Shown here piece after piece: positions 8,373 to 16,661 of a stretch of 64,000 nucleotides of DNA; position 1 is the first letter of the stretch, and each line of letters opens with the position of its first letter. The DNA is taken from contig NZ_JAPNLJ010000013.1 of NCBI RefSeq assembly GCF_026627445.1, positions 62,001-126,000 of the forward strand, given 5' to 3'. The stretch comes from Streptomyces sp. H27-H1. GTDB taxonomy: Bacteria > Actinomycetota > Actinomycetes > Streptomycetales > Streptomycetaceae. A program made the position numbers and the translations under genes. A model generated the notes under the pieces. That model was not told the DNA's origin, did not search any database, and was given only the letters and a program-made list of their open reading frames with translations.

Positions 8373-9473
8373 GTGGCCGCAGTCTCAGCCCGTCTCCCCG
8401 TCTTCCCCTGGGACAAGCTGGAGCCGTACAAGGCGACGGCGGCGGCCCACGCGGACGGCATCGTCGACCTCTCCGTCGGCACCCCCGTCGACCCGGTCCC
8501 GGAACTGATCCAGCGCGCCCTGATCGAGGCCGCGGACTCCCCGGGCTACCCCACGGTGTGGGGCACCACCGCCCTGCGCGACGCGATCACCGGCTGGGTG
8601 CGCGGCCGCCTCGGAGCGGGCGCCGCCGGACACCGCAACGTCCTTCCGGTCGTCGGATCCAAGGAACTGGTGGCCTGGCTGCCGACCCAGCTGGGCCTCG
8701 GCGCCGGCGACCAGGTCGCCTACCCGCGACTCGCCTACCCGACGTACGAGGTCGGCGCGCGGCTGTGCGGCGCCGAGCCCGTGGTCTACGACGACCCCAC
8801 CACGGACCTCGACCCGGCCCGTGTGAAGCTGCTGTGGCTCAACTCCCCGTCCAACCCCACCGGCGCGGTCCTCCTCAAGGCGGAGCTCGCAGGGATCGTG
8901 GCCTGGGCGCGCGAGCACGGGATCCTGATCTTCAGCGACGAGTGCTACCTGGAACTGTGCTGGGAGGCCGAGGCCGTCTCCGTCCTGCACGACGAGGTCT
9001 GCGGGGGCTCGTACGAGGGCATCGTCGCCGTCCACTCGCTCTCCAAGCGGTCCAACCTGGCCGGCTACCGGGCGGCCTTCATCGCCGGTGACGCCGAAGT
9101 CCTGGGCGAACTGCTCCAGATCCGCAAGCACGGCGGCATGATGACCCCCGCGCCCGTCCAGGCGGCCACGGTGGCGGCCCTGGGCGACGACGTACACGTC
9201 GAGGAGCAGCGGCTGCGCTACGCGGCCCGTCGCGACACGCTGCGCACGGCCCTGGAGGCACACGGCTTCCGCGTCGAGCACAGCGAGGCCAGCCTGTACC
9301 TGTGGGTGACCCGGGACGAGCCCTGCTGGGACACGGTCGCCCACCTGGCCGAGCTGGGCGTCCTCGTCGCTCCGGGCGACTTCTACGGCGAGGCGGGCGC
9401 GAACTTCGTCCGTGTCGCCTTCACGGCCACCGACGAGCGCGTCGCGGCGGCGGCCAAGCGGCTGGCGCTCTAA
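8373..9473 (+). CDS. dapC: Succinyldiaminopimelate transaminase
   Basis: A 366-residue fold-type I pyridoxal-phosphate aminotransferase. The cofactor lysine is in HSLSKRSNLAGYR, the phosphate-binding and substrate residues are in LNSPSNPTGAV and FSDECYLELCW, and a C-terminal Arg lies in NFVRVAF. It converts N-succinyl-2-amino-6-ketopimelate to N-succinyl-LL-diaminopimelate with glutamate as donor, in the succinylase branch of diaminopimelate/lysine synthesis. dapE, the next enzyme, is encoded 1.8 kb away. GTG 8373 is the likely start because homology begins at VSARLPVFPWDKL; an in-frame extension to 8271 would run into the fdxA terminator. Confidence 0.88.
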   Translation: MAAVSARLPVFPWDKLEPYKATAAAHADGIVDLSVGTPVDPVPELIQRALIEAADSPGYPTVWGTTALRDAITGWVRGRLGAGAAGHRNVLPVVGSKELVAWLPTQLGLGAGDQVAYPRLAYPTYEVGARLCGAEPVVYDDPTTDLDPARVKLLWLNSPSNPTGAVLLKAELAGIVAWAREHGILIFSDECYLELCWEAEAVSVLHDEVCGGSYEGIVAVHSLSKRSNLAGYRAAFIAGDAEVLGELLQIRKHGGMMTPAPVQAATVAALGDDVHVEEQRLRYAARRDTLRTALEAHGFRVEHSEASLYLWVTRDEPCWDTVAHLAELGVLVAPGDFYGEAGANFVRVAFTATDERVAAAAKRLAL

Positions 9474-9482
9474 GCCGTCTCC

Positions 9483-9571
9483 AGCAGCCGGCGCTCCGGC
9501 GCCGTGACAGCCCGAAGGGCCCGGGAGTTCGTGCTCCCGGGCCCCTCGGCGTTCTTGCGGCGCCGGCTGCT
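9483..9571. repeat. 12-bp inverted repeat enclosing the terminator
   Basis: AGCAGCCGGCGC (9483-9494) is inverted at 9560-9571, so the 16-bp terminator stem sits inside a larger potential cruciform that touches the end of both flanking genes. Confidence 0.6.
9513..9549. terminator. Bidirectional terminator between dapC and the GGLP gene
   Basis: GGGCCCGGGAG (9517-9527) pairs with 9534-9544. The stem extends to 16 bp with one mismatch. It lies between two convergent genes. Confidence 0.75.
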
Positions 9572-9977
9572 AGCCGAGGCCGGGCAGGCCGCCCGGCAGG
9601 CCGCCCGGCAGGCCGCCGGGGAGTCCGCCCGGCAGGCCGCCGGGGAGTCCGCCGGGGAGTCCGCCCGGCAGGCCGCCGGGGAGTCCGCCCGGCAGGCCGC
9701 CACCGGCGAGCGGCAGCCCTGCCAGCAGGCTGCCCGCCGCGCCGGTGACCTCGTCGGTGGGCGCGTCGGCCGGAAGGGTGGACGCGGTGGGCACGGCGCC
9801 GGTGGCGGTGTCGCCCGCGGCGGCGACCGTGGCGTCCGGCGCGGTGAGCGCGCCCAGCTGCGGTACGGACTCCAGGCCCGCGGCGCTGGCTGCGCCGGCC
9901 GCACCGACCACGGGCGCTGCCCCGGCTGCGAGGAGCAGCGCGGCACGGGCGATCCGACGGGTCAGGGGGAGGGACAT
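9570..9977 (-). CDS. Small secreted protein with ten GGLP repeats
   Basis: A 135-residue protein with a clear Sec signal peptide (MSLPLTRRIARAALLLAAGA..., cleavage probably after ASA). About 60 residues of low-complexity Ala/Thr/Asp-rich sequence follow, then exactly ten tandem Gly-Gly-Leu-Pro units and the end GLG. The predicted mature protein has no cysteine, no sortase signal and no catalytic motif. The start is ATG 9977, preceded by AGGAG at a good distance. I do not recognise a characterised family. The repeat is glycine- and leucine-rich and so could be surface-active or self-assembling, which is inference. It is convergent with dapC across a terminator. Confidence 0.75.
   Translation of the reverse strand: MSLPLTRRIARAALLLAAGAAPVVGAAGAASAAGLESVPQLGALTAPDATVAAAGDTATGAVPTASTLPADAPTDEVTGAAGSLLAGLPLAGGGLPGGLPGGLPGGLPGGLPGGLPGGLPGGLPGGLPGGLPGLG
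9582..9701 (-). repeat. Ten 12-bp tandem repeats encoding GGLP
   Basis: Two DNA versions of the 12-bp unit alternate irregularly. On the plus strand they read cggcaggccgcc-like and cggggagtccgcc-like, both encoding Gly-Gly-Leu-Pro. Near-identity at DNA level predicts length variation by slippage or recombination. Confidence 0.85.
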
Positions 9978-10205
9978 GTTGCTCCTAAGCGGTAGCGGCT
10001 GAGTACGTCGTGACAACCGCTCGGAGGGGGGCTCGAGTTGCGGAGCCGGTCGGTAAAGGATCCGCAAAGCATCGTTTAATCGGCTTCCGGACCGACCGCG
10101 CGGAACACGCGCCGACCTGCGCTTGTATGCCCCCGAGGGCGCCTGTGTCCGCCGTACGGGCCGCCCCCTCACGGGGGACGGATCGCACACCCGTCCATCG
10201 GGAAT

Positions 10206-11219
10206 TCAGCCGCGCACGAAGATCCGTACCTGGCCCGGACCCGCGGCGCCGGGATCCCCCGCGCCCTTCTCGGCCGCCGCGGCGCCGCGTTCCCGCCACC
10301 GGTCGCCGTCCTTGTCCGCGACCCAGGACCCGGCGGTGTACGAGACCCGCGTGATCCCCAGCTCGCGGGAGCCGGCCACCGCCCACTGCGCGAGCACCTG
10401 GCCGGCGCGGGCCGCCGCGGCCCCGCCGCCGGGCTTCGCCACCAGGGTCACCTCGGACTCGGTGGCCGCCCCATCGCCCTCCGCGGCCCGGCCACCCGGA
10501 TCCGCGGACAGCGTGTACGGGGGGTTCTTGCCGAGCAGCCGGGTCAGCTCCGCCCGGACCTTCGCCGGATCGCCGGGCCCGGCGGGCACGGGCCCGGTGC
10601 AGGTCAGGTGGCCGTCGCCGGTGAAGGCCGTGGTCAGCACGGCGGCGTCCGGCTCGTGCTTCGCGTAGGCCTGCGGGAAGGCGCTCAGCTGCACCTTCTG
10701 CGCCGCCACCGTCAGCGGGAGCCGCGAATACCCCTTGATCTCGGCCAGCCGGTCGTAGAAGATCCCGGCCGAGTACACGGGGTCCATGATCTGGGCCGGC
10801 GTGCCCCAGCCCTGTGAGGGCCGCTGCTGGAACAGGCCGAGCGAATCGCGGTCGCCGTGGTCGAGATTGCGCAGGGCCGACTCCTGCATGGCGGTCGCCA
10901 GCGCGATCGTCACCGCCCGGTCGGGCAGCCCCTTGGAGACGCCCACGGCGGCTATCGTCGCCGCGTTCGCCGCCTGGTCCGGGGACAGCTCGTCGTAGTC
11001 GCCGGAGCCGCCCTCGGCGCCGCTCTTCGCGCCGGCCGAGGCCGTGCAGTACGGGACGCCGCCACCGCCGTTCGACGCGCGCTGCACGACGAAGTAGCCG
11101 GCGACCGCCATCAGCACCAGGAAGCCGGCGGCCCAGCGGAACGGGCGGCGGCGTCGGGGGCGGCTGCGATCGGTCTCCGGCACGCCGCCCACCGTACTTG
11201 AGCCGTTCGACGCGTCCAT
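10206..11219 (-). CDS. Membrane-anchored protein of unknown function, possible lytic-transglycosylase-like domain
   Basis: About 337 residues: a basic, Arg-rich N-terminus (SRPRRRRPF), one transmembrane helix (FLVLMAVAGYFVV), then an extracytoplasmic region. This contains IALATAMQESALRNLDHGDRDSLGLFQQRPSQGWGT, which resembles the E-S-x-[LR] ... S-x-G-L-F-Q lysozyme-like pattern. The C-terminal part after residue 230 has no recognised motif. ATG 11219 or GTG 11183 may be the start. It is divergent from dapE with 51 bp between. The glutamate in QESALRN is the obvious candidate catalytic residue if it acts on peptidoglycan, which would suit a neighbour of diaminopimelate genes. Confidence 0.7.
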   Translation of the reverse strand: MDASNGSSTVGGVPETDRSRPRRRRPFRWAAGFLVLMAVAGYFVVQRASNGGGGVPYCTASAGAKSGAEGGSGDYDELSPDQAANAATIAAVGVSKGLPDRAVTIALATAMQESALRNLDHGDRDSLGLFQQRPSQGWGTPAQIMDPVYSAGIFYDRLAEIKGYSRLPLTVAAQKVQLSAFPQAYAKHEPDAAVLTTAFTGDGHLTCTGPVPAGPGDPAKVRAELTRLLGKNPPYTLSADPGGRAAEGDGAATESEVTLVAKPGGGAAAARAGQVLAQWAVAGSRELGITRVSYTAGSWVADKDGDRWRERGAAAAEKGAGDPGAAGPGQVRIFVRG

Positions 11220-11270
11220 CGGCCGGACGGACCAGGCTCTGCCGCAGCCCGGGGCGTTAGGGTCAGCCCC

Positions 11271-12350
11271 ATGCCCGAATCCGAGCTGGACCTCACCCAG
11301 GACGCTGCCGAGCTGACCGCCCGGCTCGTCGACATCCCCTCCGTGAGCGGCGACGAGAAGGTACTCGCCGACCTCGTGGAACACGCCTTGCGCGCGCTGC
11401 CGCACCTCACCGTGGACCGCTTCGGCAACAACGTGGTCGCGCGCACCCACCTGGGCCGCGCCGAACGCGTCGTACTCGCCGGACACCTCGACACCGTGCC
11501 GATCGCCGGCAACGTGCCCTCCCGCCTCGACGAGAACGACGTCCTGTGGGGATGCGGCACCACCGACATGAAGTCGGGCGTCGCCGTACAGCTGCGCATC
11601 GCGGCGACCGTCCCGGAGCCCAACCGCGACCTCACCTTCGTCTTCTACGACCAGGAAGAGGTCGCCTCCGACCTCAACGGCCTCGGCAAGGTCTCCGAGG
11701 CCCACCCCGACTGGCTGACCGGTGATTTCGCCGTACTCCTGGAGCCCTCCAACGCCGAGGTCGAGGGCGGCTGCCAGGGCACCTTGCGCGTCCTGCTCCG
11801 CACGGCCGGCGAGCGCGCCCACTCCGCGCGCAGCTGGATGGGCTCCAACGCCATCCACGCGGTGAGCCCGATCCTGGCCAAGCTGGCGGCGTACGAGCCC
11901 CGCAGGCCCGTGATCGACGGTCTGGAGTACCACGAGGGCCTCAACGCGGTCCGCATCGACGGCGGCGTCGCCAACAACGTCATCCCCGACGCGTGCACCG
12001 TGACGGTCAACTTCCGCTTCGCCCCCGACCGGACCACGGAAGAGGCGATCGAGCACGTCCGGGAGGTGTTCGCGGACTGCGACATCGACGAGTTCGTGGT
12101 CGACGACCTCTCTCCCGGCGCCCTCCCCGGCCTCTCCCACCCGGCCGCCGCGGCCTTCATGGAGGCCGTCGGGGGACACGCCATGCCGAAGTTCGGCTGG
12201 ACGGACGTCTCGCGCTTCAGCGCACTGGGCGTCCCGGCGGTCAACTACGGCCCGGGAGATGCCCTGTTGGCGCACAAGGTCGACGAGCGGGTGGAGACGA
12301 AGGCGATCCTCCACTGCGAGGAACGACTCCGCGCCTGGCTGACCTCCTGA
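11271..12350 (+). CDS. dapE: Succinyl-diaminopimelate desuccinylase
   Basis: A 359-residue M20-family metallohydrolase. Metal ligands are visible in LAGHLDTVP (His, with Asp), GCGTTDMKSG (bridging Asp), YDQEEVAS (catalytic Glu-Glu) and the C-terminal LLAHKVDERV (His). The dimerisation lid lies between. It hydrolyses N-succinyl-LL-diaminopimelate to LL-diaminopimelate and succinate, directly after the DapC step, and so supplies lysine and peptidoglycan cross-links. The hexamer TAGGGT (11258-11263) sits 7 bases before the ATG and there is no Shine-Dalgarno, so a leaderless mRNA is likely. Confidence 0.93.
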   Translation: MPESELDLTQDAAELTARLVDIPSVSGDEKVLADLVEHALRALPHLTVDRFGNNVVARTHLGRAERVVLAGHLDTVPIAGNVPSRLDENDVLWGCGTTDMKSGVAVQLRIAATVPEPNRDLTFVFYDQEEVASDLNGLGKVSEAHPDWLTGDFAVLLEPSNAEVEGGCQGTLRVLLRTAGERAHSARSWMGSNAIHAVSPILAKLAAYEPRRPVIDGLEYHEGLNAVRIDGGVANNVIPDACTVTVNFRFAPDRTTEEAIEHVREVFADCDIDEFVVDDLSPGALPGLSHPAAAAFMEAVGGHAMPKFGWTDVSRFSALGVPAVNYGPGDALLAHKVDERVETKAILHCEERLRAWLTS

Positions 12351-12414
12351 ATTCCCCTTCTCGTCACCTTTGTGCGCCTAACCTGATCCAACGATCAGCA
12401 GGAGGGAGCACATC

Positions 12415-13173
12415 ATGGGCAACCCTGAAGGGACCGCTCGTCGTCGGCCCGAGGAGCAGCAGCTCGGGCCGGTGCTGAGGAGGCGGGGCCAGGTGCAGGC
12501 CGGCAGTACGACGGACCAGCGGCTGCTGGATTCGGCCGGGCCCTCCGAGTGGGTGCACACCGATCCGTGGCGGGTCCTGCGCATCCAGTCGGAGTTCATC
12601 GAGGGCTTCGGCACCCTGGCGGAGCTGCCGCCGGCGATCAGCGTGTTCGGCTCGGCCCGGACGCCGGCGGGTTCGCCGGAGTACGAGGCGGGCGTGCGGA
12701 TCGGCGGCGCGCTCGTCGAGGCCGGGTTCGCGGTGATCACGGGCGGCGGCCCGGGCGCGATGGAGGCGGCCAACAAGGGCGCCCGGGAGGCCAACGGCAT
12801 CTCGGTGGGCCTGGGCATCGAGCTCCCCTTCGAACAGGGGCTCAACCAGCACGTGGACCTCGGGCTGAACTTCCGCTACTTCTTCGTCCGCAAGACGATG
12901 TTCGTGAAGTACAGCCAGGGCTTCGTCGTGCTGCCGGGCGGACTCGGCACGCTCGACGAGCTGTTCGAGGCCCTGACCCTGGTCCAGACGCAGAAGATCA
13001 CCCGCTTCCCGATCGTGCTGTTCGGCACGGCCTACTGGAGCGGGCTCATCGACTGGCTGAAGAACACGGTCATCGCCCAGGGCAAGGCCTCGGAGAAGGA
13101 CCTCTACCTCTTCCACGTCACCGACGACGTCGACGAGGCGATCGCGCTGGTGACGAAGGAAGTCGCCAGGTAG
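12415..13173 (+). CDS. LOG/TIGR00730-family Rossmann protein (putative nucleotide-monophosphate phosphoribohydrolase)
   Basis: A 252-residue protein whose core holds the lysine-decarboxylase-like motif GGGPGAMEAANKGAREA and the diagnostic PGGLGTLDELFEAL (the PGGxGTxxE active site). Enzymes of this family cleave cytokinin-type or other nucleoside 5'-monophosphates to base and ribose phosphate. The N-terminal 65 residues are an extra, variable region. AGGAGGGA precedes ATG 12415. A homologue sits near dapE and folP2 in mycobacteria (Rv1205), so this belongs to a conserved block rather than an acquired one. Confidence 0.85.
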   Translation: MGNPEGTARRRPEEQQLGPVLRRRGQVQAGSTTDQRLLDSAGPSEWVHTDPWRVLRIQSEFIEGFGTLAELPPAISVFGSARTPAGSPEYEAGVRIGGALVEAGFAVITGGGPGAMEAANKGAREANGISVGLGIELPFEQGLNQHVDLGLNFRYFFVRKTMFVKYSQGFVVLPGGLGTLDELFEALTLVQTQKITRFPIVLFGTAYWSGLIDWLKNTVIAQGKASEKDLYLFHVTDDVDEAIALVTKEVAR

Positions 13174-13260
13174 GAGGCCCCGCCGGAGGCCGCGCAGGCC
13201 TCCGGCCATCGGGCCGTCCGGTCGCCGGGCCGCCGGCCGTCCGGTCTGCGGGCCGTCGGT

Positions 13261-14121
13261 TCAGGCGAGGCCCCGGCGGGCGACGGCCGGGGGCCGGTGG
13301 CCCTGGATCGAGCGGACCATGTCGAGGATCTGCTTGGTCTCCGCCACCTCGTGGACGCGGTAGACCTGGGCGCCCAGCCAGGCCGAGACGGCCGTCGTGG
13401 CCAGGGTGCCCAGGAGCCGTTCCTTGACCGGCATGTCGAGCGTCTCCCCGACGAAGTCCTTGTTCGACAGGGAGACCAGCACCGGCCAGCCCGTCCGCGT
13501 CATCTCCGGGAGGCGCCGGGTGGCCTCCAGGGAGTGCCGGGTGTTCTTCCCGAAGTCGTGGCCCGGGTCGATCATGATCGACTCGCGGGGGACGCCCAGG
13601 GCCGCCGCGCGTTCGGCCAGCCCGACCGTGACGCGCAGGATGTCGGCCATCACGTCCTCGTACTGGGTCCGGTGCGGCCGGGTCCGCGGCTCGACCCCGC
13701 CCGCGTGGGTGCAGACGATGCCGGCGCCGTAGCGCGCGGCCACCTCCGCCAGCTTCGGGTCGACCCCGCCCCACGCGTCGTTCAGCAGATCGGCCCCCGC
13801 CTCGCAGACCGCCTCGCCGACCTCGTGCCGCCAGGTGTCGACGCTGATCACCACGTCGGGGTGGCGGCGGCGCACCTCGGCGACGAAGCCCACCGTGCGC
13901 CGGGCCTCCTCCGCCGCGTCCACGTGTTCGCCGGGACCGGCCTTGACCCCGCCGATGTCGATGATCGCGGCGCCCTCGGCCACCGCCTGCTCGACCCTGT
14001 CCAGGGCCGGCTCGTCGCGGAAGGTCGCTCCCTGGTCGTAGAAGGAGTCAGGAGTCCGGTTCACGATGGCCATGATCACCGGCTCGTGGGTGTCGAACTC
14101 GCGCCTGCCCAGTCGCAGCAT
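13261..14121 (-). CDS. folP2: Dihydropteroate synthase-like protein, FolP2 type
   Basis: A 286-residue TIM-barrel pterin-binding protein with NRTPDSFYD, SVDTW, LLNDAWGG, DPGHDFGK and the C-terminal YRVHEV. Two active-site segments differ from ordinary dihydropteroate synthase. Loop 2 reads IDIGGVKAGPG instead of the DIGGESTRPG-like consensus, losing the Ser-Thr-Arg that grip p-aminobenzoate. The S-R-K-S-F motif reads SNKDF. The mycobacterial FolP2 paralogue carries changes of this sort and is reported to lack DHPS activity, and it occupies the same neighbourhood with LOG and tag genes. It may therefore act on another substrate, and a true folP should exist elsewhere. Confidence 0.82.
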   Translation of the reverse strand: MLRLGRREFDTHEPVIMAIVNRTPDSFYDQGATFRDEPALDRVEQAVAEGAAIIDIGGVKAGPGEHVDAAEEARRTVGFVAEVRRRHPDVVISVDTWRHEVGEAVCEAGADLLNDAWGGVDPKLAEVAARYGAGIVCTHAGGVEPRTRPHRTQYEDVMADILRVTVGLAERAAALGVPRESIMIDPGHDFGKNTRHSLEATRRLPEMTRTGWPVLVSLSNKDFVGETLDMPVKERLLGTLATTAVSAWLGAQVYRVHEVAETKQILDMVRSIQGHRPPAVARRGLA

Positions 14122-14203
14122 CCTGCTCTTTCCTCCTTCGGCGGCCCTTGCGCCTCGCCTGCGACCTTAACCTGGTGGCCGGAGTCTCTCAGGGGAGTTG
14201 ATC

Positions 14204-14533
14204 GTGTTCGCGTTCTTGCTCATCGCGCTGGTCGTGGTCGTCGCCGGAGTCACCCTCGGGGTGGCCGGCGGGGGATCCGAGGCCGTGCTGCCGGAGGCCG
14301 AGCCCGACCGGCTCTCGGACGCCCTGCCGGAGAACCGCCCCGTCGTGCGGGCGGACATCGACGAGCTCCGTCTGCCCGTGGCCCCGCGCGGCTACCGGAT
14401 GGCCGACGTGGACGACGTACTGGAGCGGCTCGCGGCGGAGCTGGCCGAGCGTGACGCACGGATCGCCGAGCTCACCGCGGCCGCCGCGCCCGCCGACGCC
14501 TCCGTGGACCTGACCAAGGGCGCCGAGCAGTGA
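14204..14533 (+). CDS. Small DivIVA-domain membrane protein
   Basis: 109 residues: one N-terminal transmembrane helix, a short acidic linker, then a DivIVA-like motif (LPVAPRGYRMADVDDVLERLAAEL) continuing into a coiled coil. DivIVA-type proteins recruit others to curved or polar membrane during tip growth in actinomycetes. GTG 14204 is chosen because GGGGAG lies 6 bases upstream; the alternative TTG 14198 has no spacing. The TGA overlaps the start of tag as GTGA, so the two are translationally coupled. Confidence 0.8.
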   Translation: MFAFLLIALVVVVAGVTLGVAGGGSEAVLPEAEPDRLSDALPENRPVVRADIDELRLPVAPRGYRMADVDDVLERLAAELAERDARIAELTAAAAPADASVDLTKGAEQ

Positions 14534-15108
14534 GTGGAGTGGTCGCCGGCCCCGACGGGGGCCTGCGCTGCCCCTGGGGCCTGTCCACCGAGGACTACAT
14601 CGCCTACCACGACACGGAGTGGGGGCGGCCGGTCCACGGGGACGACGCGCTGTACGAGCGGCTGTGTCTGGAGGCGTTCCAGTCGGGGCTGTCCTGGCTG
14701 ACGATCTTGCGCCGGCGCGAGGGGTTCCGGGCGGCGTTCGAGGGCTTCGAGATCGACCGGGTCGCGCGGTTCGGTGAGCAGGACGTGGAACGGCTCCTCG
14801 GCGACGAGGGGATCATCCGCAACCGCGCGAAGATCGAGGCGACCCTCGCCAACGCGAAGACCCTGGCCGGGTGGGGCGAGGGCGAACTCGACGCTCTGAT
14901 CTGGTCCCACGCCCCGGCCCCGGGGCCGGTCCCGAGGAGCACCACCGAGATCCCGGCGGTGACCCCGGAATCCACGGCCCTGGCCAAGGCCCTGAAGAAG
15001 GCGGGCATCCGCTTCGTGGGCCCCACGACGGCCTACGCCCTGATGCAGGCCTGCGGCCTGGTGAACGACCACCTGGCCCACTGCGTGGCCCGTACCCCGT
15101 CCCCCTGA
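14530..15108 (+). CDS. tag: DNA-3-methyladenine glycosylase I
   Basis: A 192-residue enzyme that removes 3-methyladenine from alkylated DNA. The family landmarks are RCPWGLSTEDYIAYHDTEWG, EAFQSGLSWLTIL, FVGPTTAYALMQACGLVNDH and the zinc-binding Cys/His residues at the two ends (RC..., HDTEWG, NDHLAHC). Its GTG overlaps the DivIVA-like gene by 4 bases. The pairing of this small membrane protein with tag is conserved in actinomycetes (Rv1209-tagA in M. tuberculosis, from memory). Confidence 0.94.
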   Translation: MSGVVAGPDGGLRCPWGLSTEDYIAYHDTEWGRPVHGDDALYERLCLEAFQSGLSWLTILRRREGFRAAFEGFEIDRVARFGEQDVERLLGDEGIIRNRAKIEATLANAKTLAGWGEGELDALIWSHAPAPGPVPRSTTEIPAVTPESTALAKALKKAGIRFVGPTTAYALMQACGLVNDHLAHCVARTPSP

Positions 15109-15190
15109 GCCCGCAGGCAGCCGCGGCGCCGTCGGCCGGGGCGGAGCCCCAGGGGTCCGGGCGGAGCCGGCCGCCCCGGAGGGGACCCGG

Positions 15191-15994
15191 TCAGCGGCCC
15201 AGGTAGCGGGGAGCCTCCTTCGCGAGGAAGGCTTCGACGGCGATCCCGTGGTCCGCGGAGCCGCCCGCACGGGCCTGGAGCACGTCCTCGTGGTCCAGCG
15301 CGTCGTCGAGCGACCGTGAGGCCCCGTACGCCAGGGATTCCTTCAGGGCCGCGTAGGCGACGGTCGGGCCCTCGGCCAGCCGCCGGGCCACGGCCAGCGC
15401 CTCTGCCGCGAGCTGCTCGGAGGGGACGACGCGGTTCGCGATGCCGAGTTCCAGGGCCTCCTGGGCCTTCACGGACCGGGGGAAGAGCAGCAGGTCGGAG
15501 GCGCGCGAGCCGCCGATCAGGCGGGGCAGCGTCCAGGAGACGCCCGAGTCGGCGGTCAGGGCGACCCCCGCGAACGAGGTGTTGAAGGACGCGGTGTCCG
15601 CGACCACCCGGAAGTCCGCCGCCAGGGCGAAACCGAAGCCCGCGCCGGCCGCGACCCCGTTCACGCCAGCGACCACCGGCTTCGCCATCTCCGTCAGCGC
15701 CCGGACGATCGGGTTGTAGTGCTCCGCGACGGTGTTCATGGTCAGTGAGGAGCCGTGCTCGCGGTCGGCCGCCAGGAACCCGACGTGCTCCTTGAGGTCC
15801 TGGCCCACGCAGAACGCCCGGTTGCCGGCCGCGGTGAGCAGGACCGCCCGTACCGCCGGATCGGCGGCCGCCGCCCGGGCCGCGTCGCGCAGGGCGACCT
15901 TGGCCTCGGTGTTCATGGCGTTCATGGCCTCGGGGCGGTTGATCGTGATGGTCGCGAGTCCGTCGGTCACTTCGTAGAGCACGCTGTCGGCCAT
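15191..15994 (-). CDS. Enoyl-CoA hydratase/isomerase family protein
   Basis: A 267-residue crotonase-fold enzyme. The oxyanion-hole segments are GNRAFCVGQDLKEH and GVNGVAAGAGFGFALAADF. The position normally holding the second catalytic Glu instead reads ALTADSGVSWTLPRLIG, which matches PaaG-type isomerases that use an aspartate. It therefore probably isomerises an unsaturated acyl-CoA (phenylacetate or fatty acid degradation) rather than hydrating it. ATG 15994 starts the crotonase homology. It is convergent with tag. In mycobacteria the equivalent interval holds glycogen genes, so this one is a lineage-specific insertion in the block. Confidence 0.85.
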   Translation of the reverse strand: MADSVLYEVTDGLATITINRPEAMNAMNTEAKVALRDAARAAAADPAVRAVLLTAAGNRAFCVGQDLKEHVGFLAADREHGSSLTMNTVAEHYNPIVRALTEMAKPVVAGVNGVAAGAGFGFALAADFRVVADTASFNTSFAGVALTADSGVSWTLPRLIGGSRASDLLLFPRSVKAQEALELGIANRVVPSEQLAAEALAVARRLAEGPTVAYAALKESLAYGASRSLDDALDHEDVLQARAGGSADHGIAVEAFLAKEAPRYLGR

Positions 15995-16324
15995 GGCGGG
16001 GGTCCCCCTTCGTCGCGGGTGGCTACCGACCGGTATCGGCCGGTGCAAGGGCCAGCATGGCGGACCGGGCCGCGGTCGCACATGTGATGTGCGTCAAATA
16101 AACAGGAGGGTGAAGGTGAGGTGCGGCGGCGAAGTATCGCAGGCGGCTCCCCGAAATGAGTGGTTTTGGTCAAGCGCGTTGCACAAGCGTTCCCAGCCGA
16201 TGTTGGTCATCGGGTCCTGACATGCGGGATAATGGCCTGGAAGCAATGTGTTCGATGCCGGGTACTAGGCGCCTGAATGGAGCCGTCGGCTGACGATGAA
16301 CTGGTTTCAGGAAGGGGAACGAGC
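15995..16324. other. 330-bp intergenic region with divergent promoters
   Basis: No convincing gene lies here. It separates the divergent enoyl-CoA hydratase-like gene and the DUF3117 gene and has a lower G+C than its surroundings. TTGGTC (16203-16208) followed 19 bases later by GATAAT (16228-16233) is a possible promoter for the downstream small gene. Confidence 0.4.
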
Positions 16325-16492
16325 ATGGCGGCCATGAAGCCGCGGACGGGCGACGGCCCGCTCGAGGTCACCAAGGAGGGGCGGGGCATCGTCATGCGCG
16401 TACCGCTCGAGGGCGGCGGTCGGCTCGTCGTCGAGCTGACTCCCGACGAAGCGGACGCCCTGGGTGACGCCCTGAAGAAGGTTGTCGGCTAA
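16325..16492 (+). CDS. DUF3117 small conserved protein
   Basis: A 55-residue protein (MAAMKPRTGDGPLEVTKEGR... ADALGDALKKVVG) that matches the DUF3117 family, found throughout actinomycetes and of unknown function. It is predicted to form a small beta-strand and helix unit. The ATG is preceded by GGAAGGGG. A strong terminator immediately follows, so it is monocistronic and probably abundantly expressed. Its homologue in M. tuberculosis (Rv1211) lies in the same order next to tag. Confidence 0.85.
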   Translation: MAAMKPRTGDGPLEVTKEGRGIVMRVPLEGGGRLVVELTPDEADALGDALKKVVG

Positions 16493-16527
16493 CCCGTCGA
16501 GGGTACTGGCGCCAACTGAAATCTCTG

Positions 16528-16574
16528 CACCGCCCCGGTCGCTCACCGCGCCCGGGGCGGTGTTGTTTTTTTTA
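16528..16574 (+). terminator. Strong intrinsic terminator with T-run
   Basis: CACCGCCCCGG (16528-16538) pairs with 16552-16562 and is followed by TTGTTTTTTTTT. It is the most classical Rho-independent terminator in the window. Confidence 0.9.
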
Positions 16575-16661
16575 TTGGCCCCGCGACGCCGCCGGCCTGC
16601 CGGGCGGCCTCGCGCGAGGCCGCGCTCGATCGGCGCCTCTTCGGCGCCGGACGGAGCCTTC

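Noticed and set aside
10206..12314. 702-residue minus-strand frame covering dapE
   Set aside because: Only the part up to 11219 looks like protein; the rest is antisense to dapE, which has clear M20 motifs.
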